This document shows, piece after piece, positions 33,246-38,439 of a stretch of 38,439 nucleotides of DNA. Position 1 is the first letter of the stretch, and each line of letters opens with the position of its first letter. The translations under genes and the position numbers were made by a program. The notes beneath the pieces were generated by a model, which made no database searches, was not told where the DNA came from, and saw nothing but the letters and a program-made list of their open reading frames with translations. Source of the stretch: an uncultured Candidatus Poseidoniales archaeon (GTDB lineage Archaea > Thermoplasmatota > Poseidoniia > Poseidoniales > Thalassarchaeaceae); NCBI GenBank assembly GCA_902514485.1, contig CABXQY010000005.1, positions 1 to 38,439 of the forward strand, in the 5' to 3' direction.

Positions 33246-35003
33246 ATGTCTTTAGCCCCAACTAATTATGATTTCGGAAATGCCTCGAATTTTTCATTCG
33301 CAACTACGATAACTTGTGCCAATGAGGAAGCTAGAAAAATGTTTGTCCGTGCTTATGGACATATGCTGAATTATAATCATGAAGAAGCGATTGCATGCTT
33401 CAGTAAATGTGCAGAACTCGATCCCGATTGTGCTATGGCATGGTGGGGAATTGCATATTGTGTTTCTTCAAATTACAACTGGGCCCCGGGCCTAGGTTCA
33501 GGGCATGACCATATCCAAAAAGCAATAACTCTCAAAGATGGTTGTTCTGAGTTAGAAAAAGACCTTATTGATGCGCTAGCAGAACGTCACTCTGAAGAAG
33601 CTCGCGATGCAGCAGACCCTTCAGTCCTCAACATGGGTAATAGCCCTGAATTAAACGTAGCATTCGCGCATGCCATGGCTCCTCTTTATGAAAAATATAG
33701 TGGTAACTTAGATGTTACAGCAATTTACGTAGAGGCCCTAATGAATCTAAAGGCTTGGCAATTATGGGATAAAAATACAGCAACAGGAGAAATCACTCCT
33801 GCGGATGATAATACCTTACTTCTGGTTAAAATTTTGGAGGATGCCTTTGATAGTGGTGACGAAGCAAAAGTCCATCCAGCACTTTGTCACCTATACTGCC
33901 ACGCTCTAGAACTTTCACCATTCCCTGAGAGAGCTTTACCAGCAGCTGATGTACTACGTACTCTAATGCCAGGGCTAGGGCACTTGGTTCACATGCCATC
34001 TCACATTGATGCTTGGGTAGGACAATGGAAAGAGGCAATGGAATGTAATATTGCAGCAGTTGAGGCTGACGATAGATATGTTGAAATTACAGGTAATGAG
34101 TCACAATTCTACAAGTTTTACAGGATGCACAACCATCACTTTGTTGTATGGTGTGCAATGTTCGAAGGCCAATATGAAACAGCACTAAAGTATGCTCGTA
34201 AAGCAGTTAGCACACTACCTGCTGGAGATGCAGAATCTGGAGTTCAATTCATGTTAGCAGGAATCATACCAATGGGTGCAATCTTCCTTGAATCATATGT
34301 TACTATGCCATGGCATGTAATGATTAGATTTGGTAAGTGGGATGAAATTCTCGATGAACCTCTTCATACAGATAAAGACGTATTCCCTGCAGCAATTGCA
34401 ACACAGCACTATGCTAGAGGTGTAGCTTATGCCTCCAAGGGAATGGTTCCGGAAGCAGAAGCAGAACAAGTTTTGTTCAAGGAAGCATTACTGAACCCTG
34501 CTCTTGCAGGACGAGTACTGCATAACAATTTGATGTATCAAGATCCGAATGATGGACCATGTATCCTCTTGGTAAACGATGCTATACTCGATGGCGAGAT
34601 AGAATATCGCAGACAGTATCTAGCAAAGGAAAGTGGAAATGATTCTAACTTCAATGAAGCGTTTGATCATCTACGTCGTGGCGTAGATCTCTCGTTGAAT
34701 CTTGCATATAACGAACCTTGGGGACAAATGCAGCCAGTACGTCACATTCTGGGTGCACTTCTCCATGAACAAGGAGAGATCGAAGAAGCAGAAGCAGTTT
34801 ATCGTGCAGACATCAAACTCTGGAAAGATAACATGTGGGGGTTATTGGGTCTCAAACTTTGTCTCGAAGCTCGTGGCGACGCGCCTGAAGAGTTGGCTGA
34901 AGTTACTGCTTTGTTTAACGAACGCAGTTCTCGTGCTGACATTATGCCTGCAAAGACATGTTTCTGCGCACAGAACAGTGTCGAGAAGACTTGCTGTGAT
35001 TGA
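33246..35003 (+). CDS. TPR-repeat protein of the HMPSHI family, with cysteine-rich tail
   Basis: 585 residues of helical TPR-type repeats (MFVRAYGHMLNYNHEEAIACFSKCAELDPDCAMAWWGIAY, ALKYARKAVSTLP, EAEAVYRADIKLWKDNMWGLLGL). The middle carries HPALCHLYCHALELSPFPERAL and GLGHLVHMPSHIDAWVGQWKEA, a His-rich signature shared with a bacterial TPR family of unknown function (TTC38-like). The last 13 residues hold four cysteines (TCFCAQNSVEKTCCD), which could bind a metal. No signal peptide, so cytosolic. Function not known; the histidines and cysteines hint at more than plain scaffolding. The first 25-bp direct repeat begins just after its stop. Confidence 0.75.
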   Translation: MSLAPTNYDFGNASNFSFATTITCANEEARKMFVRAYGHMLNYNHEEAIACFSKCAELDPDCAMAWWGIAYCVSSNYNWAPGLGSGHDHIQKAITLKDGCSELEKDLIDALAERHSEEARDAADPSVLNMGNSPELNVAFAHAMAPLYEKYSGNLDVTAIYVEALMNLKAWQLWDKNTATGEITPADDNTLLLVKILEDAFDSGDEAKVHPALCHLYCHALELSPFPERALPAADVLRTLMPGLGHLVHMPSHIDAWVGQWKEAMECNIAAVEADDRYVEITGNESQFYKFYRMHNHHFVVWCAMFEGQYETALKYARKAVSTLPAGDAESGVQFMLAGIIPMGAIFLESYVTMPWHVMIRFGKWDEILDEPLHTDKDVFPAAIATQHYARGVAYASKGMVPEAEAEQVLFKEALLNPALAGRVLHNNLMYQDPNDGPCILLVNDAILDGEIEYRRQYLAKESGNDSNFNEAFDHLRRGVDLSLNLAYNEPWGQMQPVRHILGALLHEQGEIEEAEAVYRADIKLWKDNMWGLLGLKLCLEARGDAPEELAEVTALFNERSSRADIMPAKTCFCAQNSVEKTCCD

Positions 35004-35005
35004 TA

Positions 35006-35030
35006 TCTAAATGGTGGACGCTGGGGTCTG
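35006..35030. repeat. 25-bp direct repeat, copy 1
   Basis: Identical over 25 bases to 35624-35648 (core ATGGTGGACGCTGGGGTCTG). It lies two bases after the TPR gene stop and is GC-richer than its surroundings. The two copies bracket the orphan gene at 35059-35427. Confidence 0.95.
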
Positions 35031-35058
35031 CGAACCTGATTTGAATGAGCAATTTATA

Positions 35059-35427
35059 CTAGATTTTTTTTGTTGAATATGATGAGAGAGTTAGTGATAA
35101 TGCAGTACAATATGATTGTAGGTCTTCGTTAAGTTTTCTTTGAGTTTCAAAATCCTCGTTAGGAATGTAATAGTCAGACCAACTGCCATATCCACCTTGC
35201 ATTGATTGCCAATTTTCCCAAGCCAAATTCATCCCGTACGAATTTGGGTGCTGTGTGATATCCGATTTCATTTTCGCGAACCCTCTTCTCCAACTATCAG
35301 TTGCTGACATTGTAGAAGTTATCCAATCAATACACTCTATCGTCAAGTCAATATCTGACTGGTCAGCCGGTTTCGCATTTTGTTTTTCTGATTTTTTTTT
35401 GAATATTCTCGAGATAAAAGAAAACAT
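35059..35427 (-). CDS. Orphan protein between the direct repeats
   Basis: 122 residues from the ATG at 35427 (MFSFISRIFKKKSEKQ); a TTG three codons earlier is an alternative. The N-terminus is a short hydrophobic-basic helix that could touch the membrane. The rest is a soluble, tryptophan-rich helical domain (IECIDWITSTM, DSWRRGFAKMKSD, LAWENWQSMQGGYGSWSDYY). I do not recognise it. It is the only gene inside the pair of 25-bp direct repeats and runs opposite to its neighbours, so it may have arrived as a small insertion. Confidence 0.55.
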   Translation of the reverse strand: MFSFISRIFKKKSEKQNAKPADQSDIDLTIECIDWITSTMSATDSWRRGFAKMKSDITQHPNSYGMNLAWENWQSMQGGYGSWSDYYIPNEDFETQRKLNEDLQSYCTALSLTLSSYSTKKI

Positions 35428-35596
35428 TTTAATCAACTAAATTAGATTTTCTCCTTGTCGTCTAAAGATAGTTTTTCCATATTTTTTTTGGCAGTTCTAC
35501 CTGCTATTTTAGAAATTAAATTCATGAGCCATGCATACATGATAACTCGCAGAACTACCATTTTCATATATTTTTTGTTTATCTTGACTAATCTCG

Positions 35597-35618
35597 TGCC
35601 AGTTCATCTGAAATGGCA
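35597..35618. promoter_or_regulatory. Near-perfect palindrome upstream of the CARF gene
   Basis: A 22-base sequence whose halves (TGCCAGTTCA and TGAAATGGCA, two bases apart) match as reverse complements at 9 of 10 positions. It lies 5 bases before the second direct repeat and 55-76 bases upstream of the CARF start. The tiny spacer suits an operator better than an RNA hairpin. Role inferred. Confidence 0.45.
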
Positions 35619-35623
35619 TGGAC

Positions 35624-35648
35624 TCTAAATGGTGGACGCTGGGGTCTG
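35624..35648. repeat. 25-bp direct repeat, copy 2
   Basis: Exact copy of 35006-35030, start-to-start distance 618 bases. It sits immediately before a TATA-like TATAACTTA (from 35649 on) and the CARF gene start at 35673, so it marks the left edge of the viperin/CARF block. Confidence 0.95.
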
Positions 35649-35672
35649 TATAACTTAGAAAAATAATCTAAA

Positions 35673-36473
35673 TTGAACTCATTCAATAGAATAACTGTTG
35701 AACTAGGGCCTCTCCGACAATATATGGTAGACCCTACAGTTGTGTTAATTCATTCTCAAGGGAACTCCGAAGGTCCTCTCCGTGAGGCAATAGAATTTTA
35801 TAATCCGAAAATGGTTTTTCTTATTAGCAATCATGGTGCTAGTGGTGCTCTTTTAGTAAACAAGCATCTTGAGGAGAAAGATACGAATAAACTTGGAAGA
35901 TTTGTTAAAGACATTGAGTATTCGGAATTACTATTCATTGAAGATGCCTTCAGTAGCGACACAGTATTACAAATGTTTACAGAAATAGATAATGCGAAAA
36001 ATAAAGCTAAAGAGATATCAGATTCACAGGAATTGAAATTCTATGCAGGAATTTCGGGAGGGACGAAGATGATGGTTGTTGGTTCTGCTTTGGCCGCAAT
36101 AAATGGCGGTATATCTACTTATTACGTGAATAAGGAGAGTCTAGAGGACTCAGACAATTTATTGTTAGAACTCGATTTTTTGAATGATTTAATGTCGACT
36201 ATATCTTGGCTTCGTGAACATTATGCAAACGAGAAAAACTTAGCTTATCTAGAAGAAGTCATCCGTCGTGATAAAAACAGATTATCGACGAATGCTACAG
36301 AAATCGCAGAATCAATGAAGCCAATAACTGAGAAATCGGTAAGGAATTCTATGAGGAAGTTGAAGATCAGATCACTAATTACATATGATGAATCCAAGAA
36401 ACCTTATCAATACAAACCTACTCAATTAGGGAAATATGTTGTAAAAATGTTCTATAATGGCCAAAATGAATGA
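35673..36473 (+). CDS. CARF-domain protein with C-terminal winged helix-turn-helix
   Basis: 266 residues from a TTG at 35673; ATG at 35724 (MVDPTVVLIHSQ) is a good alternative just before the first core strand. The Rossmann-like CARF domain shows TVVLIHSQGNSEGPLREAI (ligand loop, H27-N31), KMVFLISNHGASGALLV and, most telling, FYAGISGGTKMMVVGSALA (G126-M134), the xxTGGTKxM-type motif of CARF proteins. AAINGGISTYYVN follows. Residues ~185-266 are helical and end in a winged helix (NATEIAESMKPITEKSVRNSMRKLKIRSLITYDESKKPYQYKPTQLGKYV). No nuclease motif is seen, so it is a Csa3-like ligand-sensing transcription factor rather than a Card1/Csm6 effector. It stands 135 bases upstream of the viperin operon, on the same strand. 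Confidence 0.78.
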   Translation: MNSFNRITVELGPLRQYMVDPTVVLIHSQGNSEGPLREAIEFYNPKMVFLISNHGASGALLVNKHLEEKDTNKLGRFVKDIEYSELLFIEDAFSSDTVLQMFTEIDNAKNKAKEISDSQELKFYAGISGGTKMMVVGSALAAINGGISTYYVNKESLEDSDNLLLELDFLNDLMSTISWLREHYANEKNLAYLEEVIRRDKNRLSTNATEIAESMKPITEKSVRNSMRKLKIRSLITYDESKKPYQYKPTQLGKYVVKMFYNGQNE

Positions 36474-36480
36474 TATTTCA

Positions 36481-36499
36481 CGGAAGTGATTTACTTCCG
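36481..36499. promoter_or_regulatory. Inverted repeat A, CGGAAGT-N5-ACTTCCG
   Basis: Perfect 7-base arms (36481-36487 and 36493-36499) around GATTT, 7 bases after the CARF stop. It shares the CTTCCGAT half-site with inverted repeat B. It may be an operator or a hairpin at the 3' end of the CARF transcript. Confidence 0.55.
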
Positions 36500-36540
36500 A
36501 TTTGGATAATTTGGGGCAAAAAAACATTGAATTAGCCCTT

Positions 36541-36568
36541 TTCCGATACTCTATTATTTACATCGGAA
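36541..36568 (+). promoter_or_regulatory. Inverted repeat B flanking a TATA-like element; viperin operon promoter
   Basis: Arms TTCCGAT (36541-36547) and ATCGGAA (36562-36568), perfect over 7 bases, enclose TATTATTTA (36552-36560), a plausible TATA box about 50 bases before the ATG at 36609. The half-sites repeat those of inverted repeat A. A protein binding here would cover or touch the TATA box. The adjacent CARF winged-helix protein is the obvious candidate, by inference. Confidence 0.55.
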
Positions 36569-36608
36569 GGAATTGGTTAGTAATAGAACTCAAACTTCGT
36601 AATAATTA

Positions 36609-36941
36609 ATGAGCCGAAAAAGCATCCACCCAACCAATCATGCTGTAGAACGTTTTGAGGAGAGAGTTCTCCCTCAACTTCCAGAATCTCAAAGGATAAT
36701 AATGCAGAAGAAAGAGAAAATCCGTCATACTCTTTACAAAATCACTCGGAGTATTGATATTGAAGAGGAGAGTAATTTAGCGATACATGTTAATGCCTTT
36801 TTAATTTTAAAGGGAAACCCGCCGATTCCTTTGACATTAGTTATTCATCCATTAAAAAAAATATTGCTTACTCTCTATATCTCACCTAATTGGGAAAATA
36901 TAGGTTCTCAAGAAAATCCTACCTGGAGGTTTTGTTTGTGA
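36609..36941 (+). CDS. Unknown small protein translationally coupled to viperin
   Basis: 110 residues from the ATG at 36609. The N-terminus HPTNHAVERFEERVLPQL has a His-Ala-x-x-Arg-x-x-Glu-Arg pattern seen in many small phage, toxin-like and mobile-element proteins. Then comes a helix (QRIIMQKKEKIRHTLYKIT) and a beta-rich half (LAIHVNAFLILKGNPPIPLTLVIHPLKKILLTLYISP), as in RelE/DUF4258-type folds. I cannot name the family. Its stop overlaps the viperin GTG start (GTGA), and the viperin ribosome site GGAGG lies within its coding end. The two proteins are therefore made together, and this one may be a partner, inhibitor or substrate-supply factor for viperin. Confidence 0.65.
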   Translation: MSRKSIHPTNHAVERFEERVLPQLPESQRIIMQKKEKIRHTLYKITRSIDIEEESNLAIHVNAFLILKGNPPIPLTLVIHPLKKILLTLYISPNWENIGSQENPTWRFCL

Positions 36942-37849
36942 GTCAATTGCCACTATCTGTAAACTGGCATTTTTGGCCATGGTGCAACTACGGCTGCAAA
37001 TTTTGTTTTGCTAGATTTGAAGATATCCCTAGAGCTGATCGTTTACCAAAAGAAGTTGCAATAACCATACCCGAAATGCTTGCTGATGCAGGAGCAAATA
37101 AGATTACTTTCGTTGGTGGGGAACCAACGCTTTGCCCTTATTTAGGGGATTTACTTGCAGCGTCCAAAGATGTCGGTCTAACTACTTGTATTGTTTCAAA
37201 TGCAACAGGATTAACAGAGAAGTTTCTTGATGAGTTTGCACACCTAATCGATTGGATAGGAATATCTATTGACGCTTCAAATGATAAAATCCACAAAGAA
37301 ATTGGTCGAGGTATGCGTGGTGATTTAGCCAGACAACGAAGTCACCATTTAGAGCAAGCAAAGCAAGTATGGAGGAGTTGTGTGCAGCGCGGTATTCGAA
37401 TGAAACTAAACACAGTTGTTTGTAAATCAAATATAGATGATAATATGTCAAATCTAGTTTTAGAATTAAACCCTGAGCGTTGGAAAATTTTTGAAGTGCT
37501 TCCAGTAGAAGGTCAAAACGATGGAGATGTTGATGAATTATTACTTGATGACGGAGAATTTGAAACCTGGGTCGATAGGCATTCATGGGTTGCTGAGAAA
37601 GGAATTCAGTTTGTACCAGAAAGTAATGATCTGATGCGTGGGTCTTATGCTATGCTCGATGCTCTTGGTCGCTTTTATTCTAATGTAAATGGGGGGCACT
37701 CATATGGTCCTTCTATACTTGACATCGGAGTCAAAAACGCTTGGGAAAAAAATATTTTTCTTGAAGATAGATTCCATAATCGAGGAGGATTATATGAATG
37801 GGGTTCCAGCAATGTTAACCTTCCAATAATAGGTCAGGGTAGTGATTAG
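36938..37849 (+). CDS. Prokaryotic viperin (radical SAM ddh-nucleotide synthase)
   Basis: 303 residues from a GTG at 36938, 8 bases behind GGAGG and overlapping the preceding stop. The match to viperin runs the whole length: LSVNWHFWPWCNYGCKFCFA with the radical SAM cysteines C16, C20, C23; KITFVGGEPTL (60-63 GGEP); TTCIVSNAT; WIGISIDASNDKIHKEIGRG; MKLNTVVCKSNIDDNM; LNPERWKIFEVLPVEGQNDG; FVPESNDLMRGSYAMLDALGRF; SILDIGVKNA and NRGGLYEW. K156, R181 and K183 are spaced exactly as the triphosphate-binding K220, R245 and K247 of mammalian viperin. Such enzymes turn CTP, UTP or GTP into 3'-deoxy-3',4'-didehydro nucleotides that stop viral RNA synthesis. No nucleotide kinase is adjacent. The substrate base is not readable from sequence. 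Confidence 0.93.
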   Translation: MSQLPLSVNWHFWPWCNYGCKFCFARFEDIPRADRLPKEVAITIPEMLADAGANKITFVGGEPTLCPYLGDLLAASKDVGLTTCIVSNATGLTEKFLDEFAHLIDWIGISIDASNDKIHKEIGRGMRGDLARQRSHHLEQAKQVWRSCVQRGIRMKLNTVVCKSNIDDNMSNLVLELNPERWKIFEVLPVEGQNDGDVDELLLDDGEFETWVDRHSWVAEKGIQFVPESNDLMRGSYAMLDALGRFYSNVNGGHSYGPSILDIGVKNAWEKNIFLEDRFHNRGGLYEWGSSNVNLPIIGQGSD

Positions 37850-37932
37850 TATGATTTCGAATATTATTGCGATTTCCGGAGAATACCTCATAAGAGTTGA
37901 GCCAACAGCAAGTTATCTTGGGAGGGAAGACT

Positions 37933-38439
37933 ATGTCTGAAGAATCAGAATTTGGCAAAGGCTTTGCTGATGATCACGACGATTGGGGGATGAACGTTAA
38001 CCCAGAGAAATTGAACACTCTCAATTGCCTGAATGGCCATCTCTCTGCCGAGGAAGATTACTATCGAGATCCTCGAAGAAGACCCCGGTTCACTTTTTAT
38101 GCTGTGAGTGAAAAGTTACCCCCTGACAATTTCAATATCGAACGACTAATGTCATCTCAAGACATTCGCCCTGATGATTTGAAGAAATTAAGCGAAGGAG
38201 GGGTTCGCACTGTTAGACACATTCGAAAAGTGGGTGTAGATGAGCTTGTCAAATCATTAGGCCTTCATTCAAGTATGCGTTATGCATTGAATAGTATCCT
38301 CGATTCTCTCCCACAACCTTCTGCTTGGGCCCGAGTGGCCAAGAATAGAGTTACAGATCCATTTCGTATTCGCCTACACAAGGATTCTGTTGGGGTTCCA
38401 CCCCGCTGGAGTGAAGGTAATTTCCAAGTTGAAATAGAA
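37933..38439 (+). CDS. Protein with helix-hairpin-helix-like segment (3' truncated)
   Basis: 169 codons remain open to the end of the window. The ATG at 37933 follows a strong GGAGGG (37921-37926). The N-terminus is acidic (MSEESEFGKGFADDHDDWG). Residues ~80-125 (IRPDDLKKLSEGGVRTVRHIRKVGVDELVKSLGL) look like a helix-hairpin-helix unit of the type that binds DNA backbone non-specifically. The rest is not recognised. It lies 83 bases after viperin on the same strand. It may be a separate housekeeping gene, since the leader is long and has its own ribosome site. Confidence 0.65.
   Translation, partial: MSEESEFGKGFADDHDDWGMNVNPEKLNTLNCLNGHLSAEEDYYRDPRRRPRFTFYAVSEKLPPDNFNIERLMSSQDIRPDDLKKLSEGGVRTVRHIRKVGVDELVKSLGLHSSMRYALNSILDSLPQPSAWARVAKNRVTDPFRIRLHKDSVGVPPRWSEGNFQVEIE

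Noticed and set aside
35006-35040. Possible 3' end of a tRNA (minus strand reads ...GCGTCCACCA) in the direct repeat
   Set aside because: No T-stem pairing, no acceptor partner and no cloverleaf can be built upstream at either copy; resemblance is superficial.
37851-37940. 29-codon reading frame starting just after the viperin stop (MISNIIAISGEYL...)
   Set aside because: Very short, no ribosome site of its own, overlaps the start of the next gene, no recognisable features.

Overview
The window is most likely from a marine planktonic euryarchaeon of the Marine Group II / Candidatus Poseidoniales type. The information-processing genes are archaeal: ribosomal proteins L44e, S27e and L37e, aIF2-alpha, Nop10, Nob1, the PAC2 proteasome chaperone, the exonuclease subunit of D-family DNA polymerase, and an archaeal TyrRS. 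They sit beside genes that look bacterial: acyl-CoA dehydrogenases with ETF, a bacterial/eukaryotic-type HMG-CoA synthase, an E. coli-like PurF and a bacterial-type CCA enzyme. Surface proteins carry calcium-binding thrombospondin-type repeats. The DNA is AT-rich and tightly packed, with many 4-base start/stop overlaps. The order-level placement is inferred from this gene mix and was not tested by a search.

Layout. 1-3.4 kb: end of an unknown gene, a RecB/Cas4-like nuclease fused to OB-folds, an AIM24 protein, tRNA-Ser and a ubiquitin-like protein. 3.4-6.45 kb (minus strand): the archaeal translation operon L44e-S27e-aIF2alpha-Nop10-PAC2, followed by a PepE-like peptidase whose start is frameshifted at a G8 tract. 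6.6-11.5 kb: two membrane proteins, L37e, PurF, a beta-propeller/PKD protein and an anchored surface protein. 11.5-20.3 kb: etfA, etfB, a glutaryl-CoA dehydrogenase and a second acyl-CoA dehydrogenase (acyl-CoA oxidation with ETF as electron acceptor), interleaved with TyrRS and HMG-CoA synthase. 20.4-29 kb: a GcvH-like protein without the lipoyl lysine, CCA enzyme, ParB-like/SerK-like protein, HEAT and PCMT-like pair, tRNA-Val, PncC, DP1, HAD phosphatase, MoaD-like, TatA and Nob1. 29-35 kb: DedA, a secreted esterase with 16 repeats of 22 residues, tRNA-Glu, an MscS channel and a TPR protein.

The most interesting region is 35.0-37.85 kb. A perfect 25-bp direct repeat brackets an orphan gene. 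Next comes a CARF-domain protein with a C-terminal winged helix, then an intergenic region with two inverted repeats sharing the half-site CTTCCGAT/ATCGGAAG, one of which flanks a TATA-like element. After that comes a two-gene unit: a 110-residue unknown protein whose stop overlaps (GTGA) the start of a clear prokaryotic viperin. Viperins make chain-terminating ddh-nucleotides against viruses, and CARF domains sense cyclic oligonucleotides. The arrangement therefore suggests a nucleotide-signal-controlled viperin defence module. No CRISPR array or cas effector is visible in the window.

All three tRNAs (Ser-CGA, Val-UAC, Glu-UUC) encode their CCA ends. Apart from a few short intergenic regions, the DNA is coding. 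The largest gene-free stretch, about 245 bases at 35428-35672, holds a near-palindrome and the second direct repeat.
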